A stretch of 64,000 bases of DNA. Source: Hirschia sp964352025 (GTDB lineage: Bacteria > Pseudomonadota > Alphaproteobacteria > Caulobacterales > Hyphomonadaceae). The position numbers were made by a program, and so were the translations under genes. The stretch covers positions 20,951 through 84,950 of the forward strand of contig CAYGPZ010000014.1 in NCBI GenBank assembly GCA_964352025.1. The letters are read 5' to 3'. The notes under the pieces are model-generated. The model was given only the letters and a program-made list of their open reading frames with translations. It had not been told where the DNA came from and searched no databases. Below are positions 17,590-26,900 of this stretch, piece by piece (within the stretch, counting starts at the first letter, position 1; the number at the start of each line of letters is the position of its first letter).

Positions 17590-19044
17590 ATGACCGAGAA
17601 CACAGTCCAACACTATCCTTGTTACATAGATGGGGAATGGGTAAATTCTTCTTCTGGCGCGACCTTCAATGTCGAAAATCCGGCGAATGAAGAAGTTTGG
17701 GCTACGGTTCCAGATTGTACGGTTGATGATGCTGAAAGCGCACTTCAATCTTCTTTAGCTGCTCAAAAAGATTGGCAAAAATTGCCAGCCATTCAACGCG
17801 GCCGTTATATTATGGCAATCGTTGAAGGGCTAAAGCCAAAACGTCACCTCTTCGCGAAATTGCTGGTTATGGAGCAAGGTAAAACGCTTCCTGAAGCGTA
17901 TGGCGAGTTTGACGACACACTCAACTACCTGACATATTCAGCCGAAGCAGCTCGCCGTATTGAAGGTCAGATTTTCCCTTCCGATAATCCGAACGAGCAA
18001 TTGTGGATCAACAAAGTACCCTACGGTGTCACAATTGGGATGTGTGCTTATAACTATCCCCTCGCGCTTATCGGGCGGAAAGTCGGCCCTGCATTGGTGA
18101 CTGGGAATACAATTATTCTAAAGGCTCACGAGGAAACACCAGTCACTGCATCAGAATTCTGTAAAGTTGTTGAAGAAGCGAAAATTCCAAAAGGCGTGAT
18201 CAACATGGTCAGCGGCAAAGGAATAGATGTTAGCTCACACCTTGTGACGAGTCCTATCACACGCCTAATTTCTCTAACCGGATCAACACGCGCCGGACAA
18301 GCTATCTATAAGTCTGCGGCTGATAATGTCGCGGGCCTTGTCTTAGAGCTTGGCGGTAAAGCGTCATTCACTGTTCTTAAAGACGCCGATCTTGAAAAAG
18401 CGGCTGATGCGGCAGTGATCTCACGTTATGCAAACTGTGGTCAGGTCTGTATCTGTAATGAAATGATCCTCGTCGAAGAAGAGGTCGCAGATCAGTTCAC
18501 AGACATGGTCCTCGAACGCGTCAAGAAGCTAACCACTGGCGACCCTATGGGTGACTTCAATATGGGACCCAGCGTGACAGCCGGCGGAATAGCCCGTGTG
18601 AACGACATGGTTCAACAAAGTATTGCAATGGGTGCCAAACTCGAAATGGGAGGCAAACGTCCAGACGGATCCGAGTTTGAAAAAGGTCATTGGTATGAAC
18701 CAACTGTTTTGACCAATGTCACACGCGACATGCCAGTTGCCAAAGAAGAAATTTTCGGACCTGTTTTACCAATCATCCGCATCAAGAATTATGAAGAGGC
18801 TGTTTCAATCACGAATGATCGTGATGAGGCGCTCTCTTGTTATATCTTCACGCAAGACATCAACAAAATCATGCACGCAATAAATGATTTTGAAGTTGGT
18901 ACTGTTTTCGTGAACAAGATGATTGTTGGATATATTCAAGGATACCACTCAGGTCACAAACACAGCGGCGTGGGTGGAGAAGATGGTATTCATGGGATAG
19001 AAAACTACCTTCAAAAGCGTACGGTTTATTTCAACTACGACTAA
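17590..19044 (+). CDS. Aldehyde dehydrogenase, AldA/lactaldehyde dehydrogenase-like
   Basis: 484 residues of the NAD(P)-dependent ALDH superfamily. Catalytic Cys287 sits in CGQVC, general base Glu253 in LELGGK, and the oxyanion Asn in YNYPLAL. The C-terminal HSGVGGEDGIHGIENYLQKRTVY matches the AldA branch, which also holds AHG dehydrogenases. TGGAGGAAAC before ATG is a strong ribosome-binding site. As the last gene of the CoA-transferase operon it probably makes the acid that the CoA-transferases activate. A second AldA-type gene lies at 42586; this copy is the more divergent from known AHG dehydrogenases. Confidence 0.88.
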   Translation: MTENTVQHYPCYIDGEWVNSSSGATFNVENPANEEVWATVPDCTVDDAESALQSSLAAQKDWQKLPAIQRGRYIMAIVEGLKPKRHLFAKLLVMEQGKTLPEAYGEFDDTLNYLTYSAEAARRIEGQIFPSDNPNEQLWINKVPYGVTIGMCAYNYPLALIGRKVGPALVTGNTIILKAHEETPVTASEFCKVVEEAKIPKGVINMVSGKGIDVSSHLVTSPITRLISLTGSTRAGQAIYKSAADNVAGLVLELGGKASFTVLKDADLEKAADAAVISRYANCGQVCICNEMILVEEEVADQFTDMVLERVKKLTTGDPMGDFNMGPSVTAGGIARVNDMVQQSIAMGAKLEMGGKRPDGSEFEKGHWYEPTVLTNVTRDMPVAKEEIFGPVLPIIRIKNYEEAVSITNDRDEALSCYIFTQDINKIMHAINDFEVGTVFVNKMIVGYIQGYHSGHKHSGVGGEDGIHGIENYLQKRTVYFNYD

Positions 19045-19065
19045 CTCTATTTGAAACAACAGCAC

Positions 19066-19107
19066 AAAAAAAGGGTTTGCACCTCGCGAGAAATGCAAAC
19101 CTTTTTT
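19066..19107. terminator. Bidirectional intrinsic terminator
   Basis: AAAAAAGG(G)TTTGCA pairs with TGCAAACCTTTTTT around a 12-nt loop, with one bulged G, between the convergent genes ending at 19044 and 19124. Confidence 0.85.
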
Positions 19108-19123
19108 ATTATTTTCAAGCTCT

Positions 19124-20032
19124 TCAACGAAGCTCGGAGGAAACCTTGGCTCTGGCTTGTGGCCAAGCCTTATGATCCGTTTCCAAGATGAACATATGAC
19201 CAGCTTGCTTTTCAACCGGCTTACCGGCCTCGTCGGTATCGATACAAACAGCAGCAGATGTTACAAACATCAAGTCCTTGTCAGACCCACCTAAAGCCAC
19301 ACAAGTGGGTTGTGAAACTGGCATTTGAATATTTCCTATACACTCTCCATCTGGACTAAGCACAGCAACCCGAGAACCACCCCATAATGCAGACAGATAA
19401 TTACCTTCTGCATCGGTTATGGCACCATCTGGGTGCACACCATCAAACTTGTGGAAGTCTTGGAACTCACCCATTTTTCCAGTTTGAAGATCAAAAGCTG
19501 CTTTCTTCACCTTAAATGTCGGACTGTCAGCAAAATACACAACACAGCCATCAGGTGACCAACACAATCCATTTGATATGTGGACATTCTGAAGGGCAGA
19601 CGCGCAATTTCCAACCTCATCAACAGCGTAAAGGTTTGCGTTCGGCAATTCTCCTTCAGCACGCTCGCGATCATCAAGTGAACCAACCCAAAACCGCCCT
19701 GCTGGGTCCGTACGACCATCATTCATACGGATAAGACCACCAAGTTCGGAAGGTTTGTCCAACCATTTCACACTTTGTGATTCAGGATTATAAATCGCAG
19801 TTCCAATATCAAATGCGACCAAGAAAACATCGTCTCTTCCTTCAATAAAAGAGAAGCTACAAACTGGGCTTGGCGTATCATATTCTTTAAGCTTAAGGCT
19901 TGGCCAAGCTATACAGAATAATTTGGAAGATAGGATATCCGTCCACCAGATCGTGTTATCACTGTCGCGCCACAATATACCCTCACCCAGAGAGTTCTGC
20001 ACTTCTATTGTTTCAATGATCTTGTTTTGCAT
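19124..20032 (-). CDS. SMP-30/gluconolactonase-family sugar lactonase
   Basis: 302 residues. SMP-30 six-bladed propeller motifs: SLGEGILWRDSDNTIWWTDI with the metal-ligand Glu, NDGRTDPAGRFWVGSL, ISNGLCWSPDGCVVYFADS, and HPDGAITDAEGNYLSALWGG. These cytoplasmic enzymes hydrolyse aldonolactones. ATG at 20032 with GGA 8 nt upstream is preferred to a TTG six codons earlier. It follows the DgoK-type kinase by 18 bp in one operon, which fits a galactonolactone-to-galactonate step in D-galactose oxidation. Confidence 0.85.
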   Translation of the reverse strand: MQNKIIETIEVQNSLGEGILWRDSDNTIWWTDILSSKLFCIAWPSLKLKEYDTPSPVCSFSFIEGRDDVFLVAFDIGTAIYNPESQSVKWLDKPSELGGLIRMNDGRTDPAGRFWVGSLDDRERAEGELPNANLYAVDEVGNCASALQNVHISNGLCWSPDGCVVYFADSPTFKVKKAAFDLQTGKMGEFQDFHKFDGVHPDGAITDAEGNYLSALWGGSRVAVLSPDGECIGNIQMPVSQPTCVALGGSDKDLMFVTSAAVCIDTDEAGKPVEKQAGHMFILETDHKAWPQARAKVSSELR

Positions 20033-20050
20033 GGTATTTTCCAAATCCAA

Positions 20051-20989
20051 TTATTGAGACAAGGCTTTAAATAGACGCCCAAAACCTGCTGCAGATGCTT
20101 CAGATGCTTTTATACTTTGCGCTGAATATCCATTTTGTTCGATGGCAGCCGAATACCTTGCGGTCAAACTATCACTACCAATCACTGTGATTGGATTAGG
20201 TGAGGCCTCGCCACTAAGATAAACATCGACTGCACACTTCACATCACCACCAATAATCAATCCTGACAATCGCTCAGCAGCGGCATCAGGCGTCACACCC
20301 GATAACACTTGAGATGTTCGGATATCAAATAGTTGGTGCACGAGATTATTTGTATCAGACTTTGCCTGAGTGACGCCCGCTAGAAACGCATCGGTAAATT
20401 GCTCAGCCAACCCGATATCGGACGGGATCAACACACCATTTGATTTTAGACCCGCAAACAATTCACCCGCAACTGAAGTTCTAAATCCAGTGACTTTACC
20501 ATCAACCAATTCGATCCATTTGGCATGTGTACCCGGAATACAAACAAGCTGCTTTCCTGTTTCTAGATCAGGGTTTATCGCCATGATTCCGGCAAGTTCG
20601 ACTTCTTCTCCGCGCATAATGTCTTTTCGGCCACTTGAATCAACACATTCAAGCCCTTTGACGATTAGGCAGTCGCGTCCCTGTGCAGACAAAGCTTCAA
20701 TTTCTAGAAAGTCATCGTACTCTTGGGAGATATTGACGTAGCCAGCATTTTTCCAACCGATAGTCGAGCCAACCATTCCCGCTAACAAGATAGGATAATC
20801 ACCAACTTGATCTAACCAATCACCCGCCGTTTCAAAAAGAACTGTTTCGAACTCTTCCTGTTTTATTGCGGAAGCACCCGGCCCTTTTCGAACGTCTACA
20901 ACCTGTGTCGCTGAACCATCTGTTTTCAACAAAAAAAGTTGAAGGTTTGTGGTTCCCCAATTGGCTGCAATAAATGTGTTCTGGGCCAT
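20051..20989 (-). CDS. dgoK: 2-dehydro-3-deoxygalactonokinase (DgoK type)
   Basis: 312 residues of the DgoK family: FIAANWGTTNLQLFLL phosphate-binding start, GPGASAI, ILLAGMVGSTIGWKNAGY, DIMRGEEVELAGI, CIPGTHAKWIELVDGKVTGFRTSVAGELFA, and GLIIGGDV. It phosphorylates 2-keto-3-deoxygalactonate, the point where the galactose and AHG routes meet. ATG at 20989 has a weak GAAG; the upstream ATG at 21013 has no ribosome-binding site. A PfkB-type kinase at 55232 could do the same job. Confidence 0.85.
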   Translation of the reverse strand: MAQNTFIAANWGTTNLQLFLLKTDGSATQVVDVRKGPGASAIKQEEFETVLFETAGDWLDQVGDYPILLAGMVGSTIGWKNAGYVNISQEYDDFLEIEALSAQGRDCLIVKGLECVDSSGRKDIMRGEEVELAGIMAINPDLETGKQLVCIPGTHAKWIELVDGKVTGFRTSVAGELFAGLKSNGVLIPSDIGLAEQFTDAFLAGVTQAKSDTNNLVHQLFDIRTSQVLSGVTPDAAAERLSGLIIGGDVKCAVDVYLSGEASPNPITVIGSDSLTARYSAAIEQNGYSAQSIKASEASAAGFGRLFKALSQ

Positions 20990-21017
20990 TATAATCTTCA
21001 CTTTCTGATGCATTTAA

Positions 21018-21064
21018 TTGGCATTTGAGACGGATCAAATTCTGTTAGCGTCTCTTAATGCCAA
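21018..21064 (-). other. Inverted repeat in the leader of dgoK
   Basis: TTGGCATT/AATGCCAA outer arms (8 bp) and AGACG/CGTCT inner arms (5 bp), separated by a 2x3 internal loop, form a 47-nt hairpin just upstream of dgoK. It has no T-run, so it is a poor terminator; it may be a structured 5' leader or an operator. Confidence 0.4.
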
Positions 21065-21157
21065 TAACGAAATTCCTCTAGGGAAAAATCGTAAAAACGT
21101 ATGATAGCGAAGTTAAACTCTCACTGCGAGGCACCAATACGTATGATTGCCACTCTC

Positions 21158-22672
21158 CTACATCATCGGCGCGTCAGATTTACAGTATCGATCAATAAAT
21201 TGCTGATGCGTTGGCATTTGGCGCGTTAGCTCACCAATGGCTGTTCTCATTTGCCCCATAGTCTGGGCTAACTCTTGCTCATTCATACCGTCAGCTATTG
21301 GGCTATAGACTTTTGGTGCCAATCCTTGCCCTTCCATGACAGCCAACCAACTGTCTAGCCAGAACAAGTCTTGCTCATATTGAACGTAATGCCCTGACTC
21401 ATTAAAAAGCCGCATACGATGAGCCAATGTATCAGGTAACTCCATCGCCCTTACATCTCTCCAGAATGGAGTATCTTCACGTTCAGTCGCCACATAGTGA
21501 AGCAAGATGAAATCGCGTATTCTCTCGTAGGAAACACCCATGCTGCGATTATATTCGCGTGAATTGGCTGGATTGAAATCAGCTTCTGGAATGAGCGCAA
21601 GTAAACGAATAAGCCCTTCTTGAATAAGATGAATAGATGTTGACTCAAGCGGCTCCAAAAATCCGGACGCCAAGCCTAAAGTCACACAGTTCTTTTTCCA
21701 GAATTCTTTGCGTCGACCTGTCTTAAACCGCAATTGTTTTGGTTCAGCCAATAATTCGCCTGACACATTATCGAGGAGCAATTGCGTTGCAGTCTCCTGA
21801 TCTGTGTATTTGCTGGAATATACATGACCATTCCCCATGCGGTGTTGCAATGGAATTTTCCATGTCCAACCAGCTTCTCGAGCTGTGGCAACTGTATAGG
21901 GAGGCGGGTCTTCAACACGTTTAGTAGGAACAGCAACTGCTCTGTCCATTGGAAGATAGTGGCTCCAATCTTCATAGCCAGCCTTAAGCGCGCCCTCAAT
22001 CAACAGCCCTCTAAAACCAGAACAGTCAATAAACATATCCCCTTGAATTTTCGTTCCTGATTCAAGTTGAATGCTCTCAATGAACCCATCTTCAGACTTC
22101 AAGGTTACATCGACGACCTTCCCCTCGACGCGTTGGGCACCATTGTTTTCTGCGTGTTTGCGAAGGAATTTAGCGTAAAGACTTGCATCCAAGTGGTAGG
22201 CATGACGAATGTGAGACGCCAAAGTCTGGTCATCAGGCCTAGGTAAGTAGAATTTTCCAGCTCTCGCTGCTGCGATATTTATAGAATAAGCTTCTAACGG
22301 GTGCGGCTCCCCTTTTGCCTTCATCTTTCCCCAATAATGGTGAAATTGCAGGCCATTCATCTCAATGCCATAAGTTCCAAACGGGTGAATATAGCTTTCG
22401 CCTAATTTTGCCCAATCGACAAAATCTATCCCTAATTTGAAAGTTGCATTTGTTTCCCTCATGAAGGTTTGCTCATCAATACCGAGTAGATAATTGAAGT
22501 TCACCAGATGAGGTATTGTCGCTTCCCCGACCCCAATAGTGCCAATATCATCGGACTCCACGAGAGTTATTTTTAATCCGGGGGGCATATGCTTGGATAG
22601 AAGCGCAGCGGACATCCAACCGGCAGTGCCACCGCCAACAATCACAATATCTTTCATACGTTGGTTGTTCAT
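21158..22672 (-). CDS. Flavin-dependent tryptophan halogenase-family protein (PrnA-like), copy 1
   Basis: 504 residues. FAD-binding GGGTAG at 13-18, conserved Lys at 79 (TFKLGIDF), the WTWKIP halogenase motif near 268-273, and Glu343 in FLEPLESTS correspond to PrnA Lys79, WxWxIP and Glu346. The set is that of an active FADH2-dependent halogenase, which needs a separate flavin reductase. Relatives often sit beside TonB receptor genes in Caulobacterales and Xanthomonas, and their natural substrates are mostly unknown. GGGGAG 7 nt before ATG supports the start. A sulfotransferase gene and a large TonB receptor gene lie just beyond it. Confidence 0.88.
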   Translation of the reverse strand: MNNQRMKDIVIVGGGTAGWMSAALLSKHMPPGLKITLVESDDIGTIGVGEATIPHLVNFNYLLGIDEQTFMRETNATFKLGIDFVDWAKLGESYIHPFGTYGIEMNGLQFHHYWGKMKAKGEPHPLEAYSINIAAARAGKFYLPRPDDQTLASHIRHAYHLDASLYAKFLRKHAENNGAQRVEGKVVDVTLKSEDGFIESIQLESGTKIQGDMFIDCSGFRGLLIEGALKAGYEDWSHYLPMDRAVAVPTKRVEDPPPYTVATAREAGWTWKIPLQHRMGNGHVYSSKYTDQETATQLLLDNVSGELLAEPKQLRFKTGRRKEFWKKNCVTLGLASGFLEPLESTSIHLIQEGLIRLLALIPEADFNPANSREYNRSMGVSYERIRDFILLHYVATEREDTPFWRDVRAMELPDTLAHRMRLFNESGHYVQYEQDLFWLDSWLAVMEGQGLAPKVYSPIADGMNEQELAQTMGQMRTAIGELTRQMPTHQQFIDRYCKSDAPMM

Positions 22673-22957
22673 TTTTTGCTCCCCTAAGCAACTTCCAAAG
22701 CTATCGAGTTAAATGCTTGTATTTTCGATAGGATAATTAAGCCTAAGATTTATAAGATATTTTCTACTTTCATTCTCTATGAAATTAGACCTTATGACAA
22801 CATTTTTCGACGTTATTCTAGAAAGGCAAATCGTCCCGGCTTTTCGCTTTTAAAAAGGCAATCGATCTTGAAAACAAAACTAATTTATTCATGGCCTTAT
22901 TAGTATCAAGCCTCTATAAATAAACGAAATACGATGAGAATTAATTTGGAGGGAAGC

Positions 22958-23749
22958 ATGCCCAAAGCTCACCTAGCTAGCGATAATTTGGATCAGGAAA
23001 ACCTCAAATTTAGTCAGACCCCGCTATCCAAACCTATTTTCATAAATAGCATCCCTAAAAGTGGTTCACATCTAATCCGTAATATTTTGAGAATGTTCGT
23101 CCCTGTTCAGCAGCAATACAAAGACGATTTCATCCAATGGCCAAATATTTCTCAGCATTTAGAGGCCTTCAATCCTCAGAAAAATTATATGGTATCCGCT
23201 CATCTGCTTTATTCAGATAAATCGGCAATGCTTGCCAATAAAACGAACAGACTTGTCTTAGTTCGAGATCCATATGATTGGGTCATGGCGCAAGCCCGAT
23301 TTTTTGTATCGGATTCTTTCTCAAGCAATTTTGATCATATCAAAAATGGCGGTTTATCAGTCAATGATTTGATGAACCTTATGATTGTTGGGATTTATCA
23401 AAAATCCCCTCCTATGCGAGATCAATATAACTTATTTGCTGTATCTTGGTTGGGAACAGGTGCACATATTGTTCGATACGAAGACCTCGTCCAACACGCA
23501 AATAATGTCCATACAGATGAAGCTGAAGTTTATTTTACAAAATTACTTGGTAGCTGCGGGATCATTAAACCAAGTGATTGGAGGGAAAGAATAAAAATAG
23601 GCGCTGACAGAAAGCATAGCGGTACAGCCAGAGAAAACTTAAAGAAAACAAGTGCTAATTTTAAATTCCCCGACGAGCTACCTGAAATTCAGAAGAAAAT
23701 TGTTGATTTCAGTGTTCCGAGTTTAAGAGAACTTTTGGGTTATGCATAA
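22958..23749 (+). CDS. PAPS-dependent sulfotransferase-like protein
   Basis: 263 residues. A 5'-phosphosulfate-binding loop (FINSIPKSGSHLIRN, about 28-42) and a 3'-phosphate-binding segment (RLVLVRDPYDWVMAQARF, about 100-118) are those of sulfotransferases. GGAGGGAAGC before ATG 22958 decides the start over an ATG at 22934. It stands alone on the plus strand between a halogenase and a TonB receptor gene. It could sulfate a small molecule or glycan; the acceptor is unknown. It is more A+T-rich than its neighbours, a weak hint of transfer. Confidence 0.7.
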   Translation: MPKAHLASDNLDQENLKFSQTPLSKPIFINSIPKSGSHLIRNILRMFVPVQQQYKDDFIQWPNISQHLEAFNPQKNYMVSAHLLYSDKSAMLANKTNRLVLVRDPYDWVMAQARFFVSDSFSSNFDHIKNGGLSVNDLMNLMIVGIYQKSPPMRDQYNLFAVSWLGTGAHIVRYEDLVQHANNVHTDEAEVYFTKLLGSCGIIKPSDWRERIKIGADRKHSGTARENLKKTSANFKFPDELPEIQKKIVDFSVPSLRELLGYA

Positions 23750-23776
23750 ACCCCTCAAATAGAAAAAGTCCAGAGG

Positions 23777-23805
23777 AAGGAGACCAATATTGGTCTCCTT
23801 TTTTT
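23777..23805 (+). terminator. Intrinsic terminator after the sulfotransferase gene
   Basis: A perfect palindrome at 23777-23800 (AAGGAGACCAAT/ATTGGTCTCCTT) runs into TTTTTTT. Confidence 0.9.
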
Positions 23806-23860
23806 ATGCCCTATTCTGTTCTTCAGGGATATTAGGTAAGTAAACTCAGTACAAAAAGAA

Positions 23861-23886
23861 ACGGCCATCAATTTCTTGATGGCCGT
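23861..23886 (-). terminator. Intrinsic terminator after the large TonB receptor
   Basis: ACGGCCATCAA/TTGATGGCCGT, 11-bp perfect stem with a 4-nt loop, followed on the minus strand by TTCTTTTTG. Confidence 0.9.
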
Positions 23887-23922
23887 TCCAATTTTATCAG
23901 CTTCTAAAGCTCAGTCTTGCAC

Positions 23923-26900
23923 TTAGAATTGAGCACGTAGACCCAAGCGGAAGATTCGGCCTGTGTTATACTCAGTCACAGTACGACCTTTGTAAGCATC
24001 ACCGTCAAGCGCGTTACCTTCATCGAAGTCAACCAATGCGTCACCTAGTCCACCTGTTGCACTTTCAGGTAGCTGTACGTTTCTACTTGTGAAGTACGTA
24101 CGGTAAGGCTGGTCAAGAAGGTTAGCTGCATTGAATGTCAATGAGAAATTGTCGCTCAGCTCGTATGAAGCTGAGAAGTCCAAAGTCTCACGTCCTTCTT
24201 CCCACAATGTACCTCTTCCGAAGGCACGTTGTAGAAGAACATCTGATGCACCACCATAAGCCAGACGGATCTGGTGACCATCTTGCTGCCAGTAACCAGT
24301 CACATTGTATGATTGCTCTGGTGTACGGTTGATTTGGAAGCTTGGAAGAATTTCACCAGGTGCCAAGTCTGAAGTTTCAGCTTCAAATGAACTATCCTGA
24401 TATGTGTAGTTCGCAGCTATACCCAAACCACCCCAGATACCTGGAAGATTTGAGAAGTTTTGAACGTACTGGAATTCAGCACCCAAGATTTCAGCACCCG
24501 CAGCGTTACGAACCTGTGATGCTTGGAATTGAGCACACAAGAATTCAGGATCGTTACCATATAGCATTTGCTCTACGTAATCGCGGTTATACTCAATCTG
24601 CCACTCACCAAGGATTTCTGCATAACAGTTATCAATAGTGATATCATCAGCAGATAGGATCAAGTTATCTGTATCAACAGGCTGACCATTTTGAACAGCT
24701 GATTTAACATCTGAGAGGTAAACTCTCTGCTGCTCAGACTCTTCTAGGTTTGTAATGTCTTTGTAGAACATACCGACAGAAAGAAGTGCATCTTTCTGGA
24801 AATACCACTCCAAAGAAACATCAACGTTGATTGACTCAAGTGGGTCTAGCTTAGTGTTGAACAGTGCAATTCCGTTCGTACGCGTTGCTGGGTCACCCCA
24901 ACCTGCTTCACCAATTGAGAAACCTGGACGAAGAGAATCAATGTTAGGACGTGTCATTGTTTTTGACGCAGCGAAACGTGCTGTAAACTCGTCATTAATC
25001 TCGTAGTTCAAGTTCAGGTTAGGCAAGAATACTTCGTACTCATGTGAACCTGCAGTTGGAACAGTGTGAATAGTGTTGTTTGTTCCACCTGAGTTAATTG
25101 AAACAAAACCACCATCCGGGTTGTCTTCAGAGAATGTGAAGAAGTCATTGTTCGTGAAGAAGGTGTTGTTGTGACGACGTAGAGCAACCCGTGCACCCAC
25201 TCCATTCAGAGTACCATTCTGAAGGAAATCAATACCATTCACAAGTGCTGTTTCGTGACATGGACCTTGGTCCGGGATACGAACATCATCGCTGTCATCA
25301 ATTGTACCCATTGTGTCAACACCGGTACCATCAACACGACTGAAGCGGTAAATGTCACCTTGTGACCAAGCGTCTGCTGTCGGGATTGAAGCATCAGCAA
25401 CCCAGATGTCAGGACATGCTGGCAAACTTGTGTCCATAAGGCCACGAAGAACACGAAGGTCCCAAATACGTTGGTTACGACCAAATGATTCACTGAAGGT
25501 ACGAAGACCACCAGCACCAGCTGTCTCAACTTCTGTTTTCACATAACGAACACCAACATCACCTGTGATGCGGTCGTCAAAGAATGAGAAGTTTGTTTTC
25601 AAGTACGCTGCTTCATTTGTGAATTCAGCTGAACGCGTGTTTGAATCATCAATATCAATAGCAAGTTCAGGGTCAGCCACGATCAAGTTGAAGAGTTCTT
25701 CAGCTCGGATTGAGACAAAACCATCAGCAATTGTAGGTGCACCAGAATCTAGACCATCAAACAAGCCATCTGGGTTAACCACTTTTGCAAATGGTTGAAG
25801 AGGTGTTTCATCTAGAGCGTTCGCAACAGGAACTGGAATACCTGTGTTAGGGTTGATAACTGTCGCAGCAGCATTCAAGTTGCTTACGATACCGTCTTGG
25901 TTGTCAACAAACTTAGTTCTTTCAGTGTATTTCGCACCAAATTCAATTGTCGTAAGACCAAATCTGTCTAGGTCGTAGTCAACATCGAAGAACGCAACTT
26001 TTTGCTCATCTTCAACTGCACGAACTGTCTGACGTACAACACCAACAGATTTTGCATCTAGGTCATCTGGGTTCACACCAGTTACACGGACGTTATCATC
26101 ACCACGTGCACCGATAATGTGGTCAGTTACATTAAGTTCATTCGGGAAGGCTCCCTGTAGAACACCGTATATACCCTGTGCAGCAAGAGCCGCGCCATCA
26201 GGAGCACCAGGAGCAACCGCGGTACCTAGATCAATAAACGCAGTACCCGTAACACCTTGACATGATCCACCAAGACAATCGAAACCGATTGGCTGTAGAT
26301 CGTCTGGGCTAACGTTAAAGATACCAAATTCAGGTTGCTCACGAGCCGCCTGAAGGTTGACGCTTAGCTGTTGATCAGGAATTTGCTCAGCTTTTTGGTA
26401 GTTACCACCAACAGACAAGCGAAGTTTATCTGTGAACTCGTGATTCACTTCAAAAGATGCAGTCGTGTTTTCGTTTTTCCAACGGTTAACACGTGAGTTA
26501 ACATCACCTGTATCAAAACGCTTAAGAATTCTTTCCCAGGTACGTGTATCAGTGTTCACAACCTGCCAGCTAGACGGGTCTACAAAGTTAGGAACAAATG
26601 TGTTTGTTGTCGAACCATCAGGAAGTTCACGCACAATTGGAAGAGCAGATGGCGTGTAAAGAATTCCACCCGGGCTAAAGTTAGGTGCACGAGTCTGGTC
26701 GTTTGAACGAATTGTGTGCTCGTCATTTACGTTGTCAATTTCTTGAACACCGTATGAGAAATTCGTAGATATATCAGTTTTATCAGTGATCTGCCATTGA
26801 ATAGACCCATCAATAGCCTGACGGTTGCGGGTACCTTCGAATACACCATAGCCAACACTTCTTGGCGCAATACCGTAAATCGCTGCATTACCAGCGTTAT

